Shown here: one piece after another, positions 37,779 to 49,058 of the stretch
How positions within the stretch are numbered: the stretch's first letter is position 1
How the letters are laid out: each line of letters starts with the position of its first letter
Assembly (NCBI GenBank): GCA_022661535.1
Contig: JAKULF010000003.1
Location: forward strand, 1,426,001-1,490,000
DNA from: Eutypa lata
Taxonomy: Eukaryota > Ascomycota > Sordariomycetes > Xylariales > Diatrypaceae
DNA length: 64,000 nt
Direction of reading: 5' to 3'
Notes under the pieces: model-generated
What the model saw: the letters and a program-made list of their open reading frames with translations, nothing else
Told to the model about the DNA's origin: nothing
Databases searched by the model: none
Position numbers and translations under genes: made by a program

Positions 37779-38339
37779 ATGCTCTCCAAACTCGTCAACC
37801 TTGTCCCACTAGCCCTCTTCGGCGGCGCTATCGCAGCCCCAGGCCCCCTCCCGGGCTCCGTCGAACCTCGAGCATCTCGCATCTGCTATGAGACTGAGAC
37901 GCCTAGCCGCCTCTGTTACACGGCGCCCGACAACGTGCCGCAAGATGTCCTCGTCGAGGACGTGGTGTTCATCGCCGCCTACCTTCGATCATATGGTGCG
38001 CAGGTCAGGACCGGCCGCTTATTCAACATGGCCGCCGCCGACGCCCCAGACTGCGGTGAATGGCTCCTCTATGCCCACGGAACCGCGCAGGCTTTTGCCA
38101 AACACCTCGACAACACCATCAACTCGAGCGTGCTCTTTGCCGACATCGCCACCACCATCGACGGCGGCGCCAATGCCAGCCCCGAGCAGCAGGCGGCTGC
38201 CCTTATCGGGTGTGACACTGACGGCGGCTCGTTGGGGGTGGCCGTCAACACCACTAACCCGACTTACTCAGGGTCGACCTACCCGGTCGGCTATACCACC
38301 AGTGGCATTCTGATCAAGATTGTGGCTTCGGGAGCGTAG
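37779..38339 (+). CDS. Small secreted protein, function unknown
   Basis: A single-exon 186-aa protein. The first 19 residues (MLSKLVNLVPLALFGGAIA) are a clear signal peptide, followed by a PGPLPGSVEPRASR pro-like segment. The mature part begins with a short internal echo, RICYETE then RLCYTAP, and contains few cysteines and two NxS/T-type sites near NSS and NTT. The centre has a CGEWLLYAHGTAQAFAKHL stretch. I do not recognise a named domain. It lies head-to-head with the GH55-like gene, so co-expression is plausible. An effector or antimicrobial role would be a guess. Confidence 0.72.
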   Translation: MLSKLVNLVPLALFGGAIAAPGPLPGSVEPRASRICYETETPSRLCYTAPDNVPQDVLVEDVVFIAAYLRSYGAQVRTGRLFNMAAADAPDCGEWLLYAHGTAQAFAKHLDNTINSSVLFADIATTIDGGANASPEQQAAALIGCDTDGGSLGVAVNTTNPTYSGSTYPVGYTTSGILIKIVASGA

Positions 38340-39539
38340 GAGGACTTGGGCCTGTACATTCATTAATAACCCACACAAGCAAAGGTTCCTGTAGTGAAGC
38401 CCTGATCCTTGAGATAGATAATGAAAACATTCTTGTGTTGCGTTTCAAGCCCTTCCCGCCTCTTGCGAGTTGATCACACCTGTAGACAAATTCTTCGTAG
38501 ATAGACGGCGGTATTTCTCCGTTGGAGTTTTCGGGGAGAATCTCCAAAAATCCAGTCATTCTACTTCGTACCTACTTCGTACCGGTAACACGGCTGCACG
38601 GTACCTTGTTCGATCTTGGTTCCTGCGAGGTTGTTTTCAAGATGCGGGGAACCCCCCCTGGCAGCCTAGCTGGGCTGATTAGTCTGTCAGCATTCTAGAC
38701 GTTCAAATGCAACCTTCATATAGACCTCCAATCATTAGTACATTCAGGACACTTTTACCGAGAGTGTCCTAAGGTCGTACCACAAATCATCTCACCTGAT
38801 AGTATGCCTCATGGGCCATGGGCTACGGCGTCCTTTTTTTTTTTTTTGGCCCCAATCTTACTACACGCAGGCACCATTTAACGACGCCCGGCCTTGGCGT
38901 AAGCGGTGTAACTGGACCTTTATAAACATGTGTATAAGATCCTTATAATGTCATGTCATACGCTATCTTCTAAATGGGAAGTTCCCCCGATATGTTGATG
39001 CCCTGGGTGAGCCATGTGCCCATTATGGCCTGCGCGAACTATCTGCCTGTCTTGCACTCTCGGGGCTTCATAGGAACAGCAGGAATCTCACATCATGGAA
39101 CACTACCCAATGACTCACCGGTTCCTCGCGTGGGTCGCCAGAGAGACTCCCTCAGCCTTATACCTAGCTCCGCAGGAGTATATGATCCAGAACCATTGAG
39201 AATCCTTCCTATGCGACTAACGTATATGGACAGGTGTGAGCTTACAAAGTCGTGCCAACATATTCTTCCGAGTATATCAGGGGTATTTTTGCCGACCCTT
39301 TCTCGAGATGACTTCTCACAAGGTTACACTCGGCTCCTGAGGAGGGAAAGCATCTTTCTCGTGCGTGATCAGATGTTCATGAGCATGATGATGGCCGTGT
39401 CTGCCCGAATGATCTGAGCTCGCTATCACTAACACCGCTATCCTCTCCGTTGCTCTTTGTCCCCGTTGGATTATTTCCCGTACCAGAGCCATCAACGCCA
39501 GCAACTTCTAAGCTCGGATTGTCTCTGAGCTTGCACCAA
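38340..39539. other. Intergenic, no supported gene
   Basis: 1.2 kb containing a 147-codon open frame (38974-39417) with no recognisable motif, and a T-run near 38833-38847. I see nothing that supports a gene. Confidence 0.4.
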
Positions 39540-40830
39540 ATGGCGAAAATCCCTTTTCTTCTGGGCCTGACTACGGGTCTCCTCACCCTCCTATCACGCA
39601 CCGTCGCAGTAGATATCGGTGATATCTTTACGGTTCAGCCCGGAGCCACGGACGGTGGCTGCAGTGATCGGGCAGCCCAATTAGATCAGTGGCTTAGCGA
39701 GGGCATTGAAAGTCTTGATGTGGTCCTGAACGCCATTGACGACTATAATAACGATATCCGGGTTCGAAGGTCACTGTCGACAATCTTTGGTATCGCAAAT
39801 ACCGGGAGATTGAGGGGTGAAGGAGCCACCGTTCAAGGTGTCCGAAGGGTCAGAAGTAAGTATTGACCGCTACGCAACATTCCTTTCTTCTAGATGTTGC
39901 TGCAAGATTATCTCCGGTTCACCGTTGCTCCCAGTCCTAAAGCGCAGACTAGACTGACGTCGTGACCAGCGTATATCAACCATATTCAAGACTTTTACAA
40001 CCTTCAGTTAGGCGCGAATAACGCGCCTTACTATGATAAGGCCGGATACTGGTTATTTTGTGACAGTACTTTTCTATCTTTACATGACCCAACCTTTCCA
40101 GCCTCTGATTACCAGGCCAAAGATATATTGGACCAGAATGGCAACACGATCCGTATTATGGACATACCCGAATATGCCGCGCAACTTGCCGAAGACCCAG
40201 ATAATAAACCATGGTGGACTGGCGAGCTCACGGCCTTGAACGGCTACTACTTCACAGATTTCGGCGGCAACTACTGCTATACAGACGACCTCGGCGTCAC
40301 CGCGAGAATTCAACCGTTCAAACAAGGCGACAATGGCCAGGCTGAATCTGCCGGTGAGGTCGCGAGCGTCATTGTTTGCCCATACAGCTTCCAGGGAAGC
40401 CCGAGACCAGACAGTTACAGAGATGCGAACAATCTGCTCGCCGCTGGCACAAACCTGGCGGACGCCATTCCCAAGAGCGCGACTCTCCTTCACGAGGCTT
40501 TTCACGCTATCCATGGAATTGAATTTCTGGGAGGCGAAGAGGAGGAATGTGAGTAATAGCCTGCACCCATGTCCTATGTTCTGTATATTTGAACAATATA
40601 CTGACTCAGGACTGGCAGATGACATCGCCACTTGCCTTAACCTTGCCTTGACACAGCCTGAAACCGCACAGACAAACCCCGAAAATTACGTCTTCTTTAT
40701 CGCTCATATGTTTCACATGCGTGGGGAAGACGATGGCGACGAACCCTGGTCTATACCAAGACAATGGGACTTTCGCTTCGAGGGTCAGGGTCAGAATCGG
40801 ATTTTTGGGGCATTTGAGAATCCGCTTTGA
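39540..40830 (+). CDS. Secreted zinc metallopeptidase-like protein (HEXXH)
   Basis: Three exons (39540-39855, 39970-40548, 40619-40830) close in frame to about 368 aa. The chosen start gives a signal peptide, MAKIPFLLGLTTGLLTLLS, cut near AVA-VDI; an upstream in-frame ATG would bury it. The catalytic motif is LLHEAFHAIHG, a HExxH with a following histidine three residues on. Further downstream NPENYVFFIAHMF resembles the helix that follows the active site in fungal aspzincin-like (M35) enzymes, which usually carry NAExYA. The typical GTxxxD third-ligand motif was not located, so the clan assignment is tentative. It probably acts outside the cell and sits in a run of secreted-protein genes. 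Exon 3 requires the second of two AG acceptors; the first would create a stop. Confidence 0.72.
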
Positions 40831-41203
40831 GCAGGCATAGAGGAAATCAGAAGACTATATGCACTCATTAATACTGAAGCAGATATAGTATGATGTCTTG
40901 ACAAGTTTAGGTATAGTAGTTGGGTGCATACTTCCACGGGCCTGAAGCAGCCATCGATCCCTTTCCTTGAAGTACAAACTTTTGTAGGGTTCTTGCAGAA
41001 TTATTGGCAGACAATGCAAGCATAAAATATTTCACCTGGTCACAATAAATCGCACATGAATCTTTCGTTGCCAAGTTACTGCGTATCTAAAAGTATAGAT
41101 CCTTTACTGGGAGCTACGGTACAAGGCGGGATAATTTTACGTACATAGGTAGTCAAGTATATATTGAACTCCAGATCATGACTGGATCTTAAATGATTTT
41201 GCA
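40831..41203. other. Intergenic, convergent 3' ends
   Basis: 373 bp between the 3' ends of two converging genes. Nothing was recognised. Confidence 0.45.
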
Positions 41204-42222
41204 TCACCCTGCCGATTCGTTGCGTTGGAGAAGTTCCTCCCGGAACTTTTGCAACTCTTGTTCATACTCAACATCCTCCGGGTCTATCTCCTCGGGGGGA
41301 TAAAAACGCGGCACTTGCCGAATGTCCCAACGCTCCTGTTCCCAGGCCGTAACCGGAGGCATCACCTTCGCCACAGCCTGATCCCACGATTCTCTCGCCT
41401 GCGGGTCCGTCGCCGATGCCTCTTCGTGCTCCGGAGTGACGTCACACGAACGTGGCCAGAGGCGAAACTCGCAGAGGATTGTCCGACCTTGGGTGTCTTC
41501 CTGGGTCTGCTCCGGCTTCCCAAATTTATTTTCCACCCAGTGGTCTTCCGTAAGCACCCAGAACCACACGGTCAAATACTGCCAACTGAAACGGCGATGC
41601 AATCTAATAAACTCGGAGCCGCGGGGGAGGAAGTGGCCAAACACGTTTCTTATGTTATCGTACCACGTCCTCCTTACGGAATCGTCTTTGTGCGGTACCA
41701 AGAAGGCGGTGAAGGTCACGCGGCCTTCCACATCCGCCGTCGGAGAACCAAGGACGTGTTCAAAGGTGAGAAACCGCGACGGTGACAGCGCCGGCAGTGA
41801 CGACGATGAAGCACTGTTCAAGGTCAGGTGCCTCAGTGCTGAGCCAGACTCGATAGAGACTTGTAAGTTGTCGTTCTCGGGGAGGTTCTGCAGAAACTCT
41901 GTGCAGGCAAGGGAGGACTGGAAATTCTTCAGGTCATCCAGCGTACGCCAGACTAGTTTTAGGACAGGTCGGTCAGAAAATATTCAATCACTTTCCTATG
42001 CCGATGACACTCACCAATAATGTAGGCGGCCTGCTCAGGGTTTTCGACCATTCTTCCCAGCGATGCTTTCCAGACACCTTCCACGCCCGCAAGTGGGCCA
42101 ACGTGCACATCCGCGTGGGTTACGGACCACGTCGGCCACTCCTGCTCCAGCGGTAGGTGAAATCGCGTCCAGGTTATTGTCCCTTTCCCATAGCGCTTTG
42201 CCGTTTGCTTAGTACGAGCCAT
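41204..42222 (-). CDS. Unrecognised protein with a histone H3-like N-terminus
   Basis: Two exons (42222-42015, 41952-41204) join in phase at YII-V-WRTLDDL to about 318 aa. The first ten residues are MARTKQTAKR, while histone H3 begins MARTKQTARK, so residues 1-8 are identical and the next two are swapped. Nothing later in the protein looks like a histone fold. The remainder has a hydrophobic/aromatic pattern (ITWTRFHLPLEQEW, then DLKNFQSSLACTEFLQNLP, then YLTVWFWVLTEDHWVE). This is reminiscent of two weak ferredoxin-like alpha+beta barrel (ABM-type) halves, but I cannot assign a family with confidence. The C-terminus is acidic and charged. No signal peptide is present. It is divergent from the HET gene at 43307. 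The start is the only ATG that fits the frame. Confidence 0.68.
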
Positions 42223-43306
42223 GATGCAAGGGCACTATGTAGATGAGGATGGCTTTGTTACTTTACATGTTACTAGGTGCGCAAACCGATCTTATATGTA
42301 TGGAAGACAGGTTGCTCTAGGCTTATACGGGTATTTGTACTCGGCATCTGATCACCGGTGGCTGCCTGGTTACATAGATCCGGCTGAGCATCCAACCTTT
42401 AGAGACTTGAAAGAGTATTATGGACAGGGGTACGAAAAGCGGGGTAGTATTGTACTGGGTTAGCGCTAACCCTGCCCCCTATTCCGGTCTGCCTTAGTAT
42501 AAAACTGTCATTACAGTTATCCGTAACTGCCTGACCGTAGTAAAATATACTTAAGCATACACCGGAACACCTATACTGCTCTGTGTATACCGCCAGTGAC
42601 AGCTTTAATCCTTTTAATATCACGCTCACATATACCCCACGATAATTTATTCTCTCTCCCCTTTCTTTTTATACTTTTAGCACTTTCCGTAATACCTTCT
42701 TATATTACTTTTTAGTAACACGTTTATAATTTTTTATTTGCCACGGGCGGTACACATAGAGCAGTATATGTGTTCCGTCGTATCATGATGGTAAGGCAGA
42801 CTGCAAGGGTGTGCTTACACCGCGCGTCATTCGTTGCAGGCGCATGAGGGAGCCCGACAAAGGCGTCGGGCCCCGCATTTCTCTACATTTCCACGGCTGA
42901 CATAGTTGCCTTTCGGCTTGTCGAGTATTACCTGACAGCTCTTCTCTTTTCCGCTGGCTCTTTTCGAGTTCCTCGTCTGTTCGTCGCTCTCACTTTGGAC
43001 TGTTTGGCCAACATTCACCCGGAAGCTGCAGTTGTTCCTTTATCCTCCACGTTGAAGACACAGGAAAGGAACGCAGCCTAAAGTGCGGTACATTTGTAAT
43101 AAATTTCACCCACACAACTCAGTCATCACAGATTTCTTCAGATGGACTACACCCCTCCCTCTCTATAACCACAAGGGCTTTGATTTTTTGAACATTGAAG
43201 CATTGCATTCTTGTTAGATGTCAACATTCGTGTTTCCTCTTTTTAAGCAAACAGCCGAGTCCAAGCTACACCAAACCATCGCTGCTGACATACGGTGTGG
43301 CCATGC
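42223..43306. other. Intergenic between divergent genes, with a palindrome
   Basis: A 1.1-kb divergent promoter interval. At 42457-42472 there is a perfect 16-bp palindrome, GGGTTA-GCGC-TAACCC, whose arms match the TTAGGG telomere hexamer in opposite orientation. No gene is supported; a short plus-strand frame overlaps the neighbouring start codon. Confidence 0.5.
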
Positions 43307-45567
43307 ATGATGGCCGAGCCCAGTGAAACAGATAGGCCTCCCAGCAGCGCAGAAGTGGCATCTCCCGGAGAGAGAAAGTGGACACCACCTCTAGGTTATC
43401 CTAAACCGTTACCATATGATCCAACTGAGGTTTTGTGCGACAGATGTCAAAAGTTCAACTGGAGATACCACTTTTTGCGTCTTGATCCGGAACTTCGGGC
43501 AGCGGATCCCATGATGGAGGAGTCAGATGCCATTATTGACAATGCAGTCAATGCCAAGCTCTACCATGGACGTCAAGGCGGCGATTTTGCTGATCTGGTC
43601 CGAGAAGATCCTTTTGATTTCAATGAACCATTATACTTAGTAGAAATCCCAAGCTTCCACGCAGGAGAGAGCTACTATATGACCGGGGACAGACAGTTCG
43701 CCTTGTTTACACTTGGAACCTGGGGTTCTGTTGTTCAATCCGCACAGCAGTGTAACGCATGCCGCTTGATATATAAATCTTTCTCTGGTGCCATTTTTGA
43801 TTATGAGCACCCTGTCACATGTTGGAGTGTGAAATATGATTACGACCTACTTGAAAGCAGGTTCAGTCTATATAAAAACGACGACGACCTATCACCCATT
43901 ATATTTGAGGTGCACCCCAGGCGCAAGTTCGGAAAAGAGATACCATTGGGTAGATTCTCTATTGTTTCGGACAAAGTCACTATGTTCTCTCGGCCAACAA
44001 TGAACCCATTAAAGTTCGATTCGCAGTGTGCGAAAGTGTGGCTCAAAAAGTGCCTCCAAGACCACGAAGGTCCTTGTAAACAATCACCAGGGAACACGAC
44101 CATGAATTTGAAAGAAACGATCATCCGTGTATTCGACGTCCACTCCAATCAGGTGGTGGTCGCCCCCATTGGTTGCGACTACATTAGTCTCAGCTATGTC
44201 TGGGGCAATACCTCTCAATTCCAGCTCCAGAGCGAGGATGTAGATCAGTACTCTAATATTGCTCAAGTTGAGCCCAGGCACTGTTCGAAATCAGTGCAAG
44301 ATGCCATTGAAATCACCAGGGAGCTTGGTGAGAGGTATCTTTGGGTGGATACGCTCTGCATTCCACAAGATAACGATGCCGAAAGAAAGAATACCATTCA
44401 TGCAATGAATCACATCTACGAAAACGCCAAACTCACTATTGTTGCTTGTGATGGAGAAGACGCCAATTCTGGGATATTGAACACACGTCGTATTTCCAAA
44501 CAGAAGCCTTTGATGGGAAAGATAGCAGGAGTTTGTCTTATAGAGGGTGGAAGTCATTTTGACATCGAACTGACGCCATGGAATAAGAGGGCGTGGACAT
44601 ATCAAGAGTTTCAGCTTTCAAGAAGGCTGTTGATATTTCACGACGGGCAAGCTTTCTTTTCATGTCGGTCACATAATTACAGCCCTGCTCAACCCTTATT
44701 ATCCTTTCATTCACTTGAGATCATTCCAAGGCCATTAGCATCATCGCGTCACATTAAGTACGATTCTCGATGCGATAATTTGCAAAACCATGTAGTTGAA
44801 TATCACAACCTAGTTGAAGACTACACTGGAAGAAACCTGACTTACGAGGAAGATTCGCTATACGCTTTTGCCGGCATATCCCAAAGGCTTTCGGATATTT
44901 ACGACTCCAAGTATTGCTGGGGCCTTCCGGTACAATGCTTTCAATGGGCATTATGCTGGACGCGAAGGGGACGGACACTCAACTGCATCACCAAGGGGTC
45001 CTTCCCGTCATGGTCTGTAAGTAGTTCTTAAATATATCTCTATTGTAATACAATTCAACCCATGGATCTAGATCCTACAAGGACCTTACTTAAGATCTGT
45101 TAATTCTGAAGGTCTTACCACATAGCCATAATTGCTATATGGTTTTCCTGTTAGTACTCAAAAAGAGTAGTCGCTAACCGTAAATATTACAGTGGGCAAG
45201 GTTTGTTGGGAAGGGTGGGGTAGAATACTACCTAGCTCATGATTTTACATTCACGCCTGATTTGGTATGCTTGTGGGATGCGGAACCAAACGTCTTCGAA
45301 ACCGGCGAACTGCAATTTAAAGCGGTAGTGAAAACTAGAAGCTTTAACGGTAACTATGATGACGATGATGGTGTTGAAATCATTGGTACCGTTGAATACG
45401 TATGTCTTGGTTATTACGATTTAAAAGTTAAACATGTATCATCTCTTTTGATTATTGAACCTTTAGAGAGCGGAAAGTACCGTCGAAGGGCCCTTATAGA
45501 AGTAAGTGACGAACTTGCCCCTATGCGGTTTCAACAAGAAAGGAGACAAGTTATAAAGCTTGTATAA
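43307..45567 (+). CDS. HET-domain (heterokaryon incompatibility) protein
   Basis: Two exons (43307-45016, 45193-45567) joined by a GTAAGT...ACAG intron give about 694 aa. The start is the ATG at 43307 or the next codon; the frame opens earlier only on a GTG. The HET domain lies at about 285-450 with its three usual blocks: YISLSYVWGNTSQ, then ELGERYLWVDTLCIPQD, then WNKRAWTYQEFQLSRR. The N-terminal third carries paired cysteines (CDRCQKFNW and CNACRLIY) resembling the CxxC region common before fungal HET domains. HET proteins act in allorecognition and can trigger cell death on fusion of incompatible strains. Which partner this one recognises is unknown. The tail after the intron continues the charged C-terminal region. 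Confidence 0.9.
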
Positions 45568-46263
45568 TAACAAGGCAATTTAAATATATATATTTTAAAT
45601 TGTTTTTAATATATAAATTAATAAAACCTTAAATAAATTTATAATTCGTTTTTTTTCAAGCCGTTCATAGTCTAGGCGTAGTCGTCATCCTCTGTAACAC
45701 AAAGCAAAATATGCTGCATGGGCTTTTTCTTCGCGATGCGAGACCTGCATTTATATACCTCCCAAAAGGGGGAGCAAGAAGGTACGGCTTCCTTGTTTGA
45801 TAGCACGCTTACTAGAAGTCTGGCTGCGACTTTGCGGCTTGCTTACTAGGCCTAATATGTGTTAGAACTAACATCACCCTGATGGGCTGAAGACTGCGCG
45901 GCACAGCTTCTCGCCCAGTGTTCAAGCCTATCATTAAAATGAGATCTCACTATCTTTAGCAGCCTCATGATGATACCTACTGCCTTATTAGGAGAACACA
46001 AGTTGTTTGCTTGCTTATACTTAGCGCACAGCCAACCAACAGCATATTGTAGCTTCGGTGATGATCGACGTAGGAAACCCAAGCTGCCAGAATCGGTATG
46101 CTCTCGAGAAGATAAATAGCAGCTTGTAGTCACCTGTAATGGGGCTTCTGAACTCTTGAAGGAACAACAAGTTACACTCAGTACGATACAAGTCTCTACA
46201 CTAGCCTACACTCCCACACATTCCTTTAACATCCAACTTCTTCACTCCTTACATAAAGCAAAA
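45568..46263. other. Intergenic, short AT-rich patch
   Basis: A short very AT-rich patch at about 45585-45650 resembles the composition of the large RIP block. A 93-codon minus-strand frame (45852-46133) has no motif I can name. No gene is supported. Confidence 0.4.
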
Positions 46264-46782
46264 ATGCAGTTCTCCACCGTCCTCACGGCTCTTGTCTCCC
46301 TGGCCGCTACCGGCGCCTCCGCGGCCGCCATCAAGGCCCGCCAGAACGGGACGGACCCCGTCGGTGCGGTCGGCCTCTACAACAACGACAACTGCGAGCT
46401 AGAGGCCCACGAGGTGTTCCTGCTCGGGGATGTCGGCGACTGCATCAGCTTCGAGCAGGGCTACGGGTCGGCTTACCTGTCCCCGACTAACTCGCTCGGC
46501 GAGCACTTCCGTAAGTCGCAAGAAAGGACATGATAATGATGAACACTGTCCCCCTTTTCTCACCCACCCCGTTAAAGCGAGGTTGTCATCTATAAGGAAG
46601 AAAGCTAACTCTGTTATGTTCCCCGTCGCATAGTCGTGGAGTTCAGCGAGAAGAACTGCTCGGGTCTTGTTCAGGTGACGCCTCCTTCCGTCTGCTCCGG
46701 AAACCCGAATGTCATGGCCATCTGGTCAGTTGGTGCGATGCCCGCGCCCCCTCTGCCTCCTGCGCCTCCTGCCACTGCCTAA
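46264..46782 (+). CDS. Small cysteine-containing secreted protein, function unknown
   Basis: Two exons (46264-46510, 46634-46782) join through a GTAAGT...CATAG intron to about 131 aa. MQFSTVLTALVSLAATGASA is a strong signal peptide, followed by AAIKAR, a possible Kex2-like pro-site before QNGTDP. Four cysteines lie in the mature part (DNCELE, GDCISF, KNCSGL, SVCSGN), enough for two disulfides. The C-terminus is Pro/Ala-rich (PAPPLPPAPPATA). An additional late intron is possible. Such proteins in fungi include effectors and surface proteins, but no family was recognised. The 5' leader is long and CT/AC-rich, as in highly expressed fungal genes. Confidence 0.72.
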
Positions 46783-47749
46783 TTTCTCAATCCGCCAATA
46801 TTGCGGGCTGGGAAAGATTCACAGGTTTACTTTTGGATCTGGCACTCCAAGTGTACATAACGTTCTTGTTTATATCGGGAGGAAAAGGAATATCTAGAAT
46901 GAAAATAAAGGCTTGATGGACTTTGGGGTTAACTTTCTATACTGTACATATTTTTCAACCCCCTCTATATATAAAATAACAACAGGGTTATCTACTGGCA
47001 ACCTAGATTGCCCCTGACATTATGAAGATGCACATTACCTGCCCATTCCCCAAAATCCCCTAAGCAGATGGGTCGACACTTTGACAAGACCAGGAACAAT
47101 ACCAAAACCTGCTAGAATGACAGAATCGACTATTCACCGGGTTTTATACGTTGGAGCGGCGAATTTAATGTAATCTTGATGGGATATGCTAAAGCTGGCC
47201 GGACAATTGACAACAACTTCACTGAAATATGAGACATAGTAATATCAACCTCCGTAGTAAAGTTAATCGGATACGTAACGATAATAAATATCGACATCTT
47301 ATATAAGTACTTGCTTAGACTAACATTCGTCGATTCGTTTCTCAAGGTCACTCGCCCTTCTTGAAATCCTGACGAGTATACTACGTGGATATATCACTTA
47401 GGGTGGCACCGAAAGATTAATTCCAACAGCCATTCAAAGCTAGATGTAGTTCATAAACCTACAGAGCCAAGTGATATTTTTGACATGCAACGAGAACACC
47501 CGAGCATAATACTTGGCATTACGATGACCCTGACCATTAATTGTTGACATTAAACGTCTCAAGGGGCCGGGAGATATTGTGTTCTAATCGAGTATGTGCG
47601 CCACTTATAAGGATCAAGAGCAACCTAAAAATTTCATTCTACGGACCGCTACTCGCGCGGCCTTACTATTCGCTACAGATAAATGAACCGTTACAAAACC
47701 AACCCATATCACTGGCTACCTAATCGGTGAAACGTGCCACGCAGTCAGA
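46783..47749. other. Intergenic, no supported gene
   Basis: 967 bp at the 3' ends of two convergent genes. Only short frames are present and nothing was recognised. Confidence 0.4.
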
Positions 47750-49058
47750 TCAGAGCTCGCCCATGGCGCTCTCGCTCTCCAGGGTCTCGAAGTCGGTGTT
47801 GCCGAGCTCGTAGACGAGGGCGAGGGTCATCTTGGCGTGCTGCAGCATGTGGTCGAACGAGAGGTACTTGATCTGGTCGTCGGTGCTGTGGATGTGCTGG
47901 TCCGAGTCGCCGAAGGAGGACTCGATCACGAAGGCCGACGGGTAACCGGCCTTGGAGGCCGAGGCGTGGTCCGAGCACGCGTAGCCGCACTTGGTCTCGA
48001 TCCAGGGGATGTCGCAGTACTAGAGATTAAGAAGAAATCAATTCGTTAGACAATGATACATGTGTATGGGTGTGTGTGGTTGTGCGTGCGCATAAACCTT
48101 TCCTATTACTTCGTTCACTCACCTCTTCAATGACCTTCTTGATGAAGACAGTCAAGCCCGGGTCGACGAAATCCGTAATGACGCCGACGCTCTCGGGCTT
48201 CCCGGAGTCGAGGGTGCCCTGGACGTAGCCCGTCATGTCCTGCTGCAGCATGGCCTTCACGACGCGGCCCTTCTTCTCGTAGCTGCTGAAGATGGCCTGG
48301 CTGCCCAGCAGGCCGCCCTCCTCGGCGCTGTACCAGTGGAACTCGATCGTGTTGGGCAGCTTCCCCTGGATCGCGTCCTCGGACGACAGCAGCACGCGAA
48401 ACGCCTCAAGGATCGTCACGGTGCCGCTGCCGTCGTCGTCGGCCCCCGGCGCCGGCAGCACCGAAGGCAGCCACAGGTTGATGGAGTCCTGGTGCGCCCC
48501 GATCACCACCGTGTCCTCGGACTTCCCCGGGATCGTGGCGATGATGGAGTTCTGGCCCCACGGGTGGGTGAAGTGCTCCGCCTTGACGCCGTACTCGTCA
48601 GCGCCCGCCTCTTGTATCGTCTCCTGCACTGTCTGGAGCAGCCACTCGGACGACTGCCGGCCGTAGTCCGACTTGTAGTAGCGCGTGTGGAAGCTCGTGA
48701 ACTTCTCGAGGTGCTCCTCTAGGTTGCTCTTGGAGAGGTTCCCGAGCAGCGGCTTGACGTCGGACTGCAGGAGGGGCTTCTTCGGGAAGACGGGCGTGCT
48801 TCGCGGAAGGAGGGCCCGCGACGAGCCGAGGTCCCCGTGCTCGGTGATGTCCATGAACTGGTGGCCGGCGCGGCGCAGTTCCCACTTCTCGTCCTCGGTG
48901 ATCCATCGGGTCTCGCCGGGGGTTAGCTCGACGAGGAATTTCTCGACTTCTTCGGCGACTTCGTCGGGGAAGGCGATCAGTCGGTTGATCTCGTTGGGCT
49001 CGACGAAGCGCGCGCTTGCCGCTGCCGGCAGCAGGAGGGCTAGAAGAGAGGCCTTCAT
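47750..49058 (-). CDS. lap1: Secreted leucine aminopeptidase, M28 family (LAP1-like)
   Basis: Two exons (49058-48123, 48019-47750) splice in phase to about 401 aa, the usual length. [16 protein letters not shown] is the signal peptide, and a propeptide follows to about residue 85. Zinc-site motifs appear in order: VIGAHQDS (His), GADDDGSGT (bridging Asp), [10 protein letters not shown] (catalytic Glu and Glu ligand), QQDMTGY (Asp), and [12 protein letters not shown] in exon 2 (His). The enzyme would remove N-terminal residues, preferring leucine, from peptides outside the cell. The coding region is very GC-rich with strong antisense open frames. The exon junction gives VIEE-YCDIPW. Confidence 0.94.

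Noticed and set aside
38974..39417. 147-codon plus-strand frame
   Set aside because: No recognisable domain, no convincing coding bias, and no neighbouring exon.
41204..42222. A histone H3 gene
   Set aside because: Only the first ten residues match; no histone fold follows.
42221..42463. 80-codon plus-strand frame
   Set aside because: It overlaps the start codon of the divergent H3-tail-like gene and shows no motif or intron support.
45852..46133. 93-codon minus-strand frame
   Set aside because: It faintly resembles transposon-derived sequence but has no diagnostic motif.
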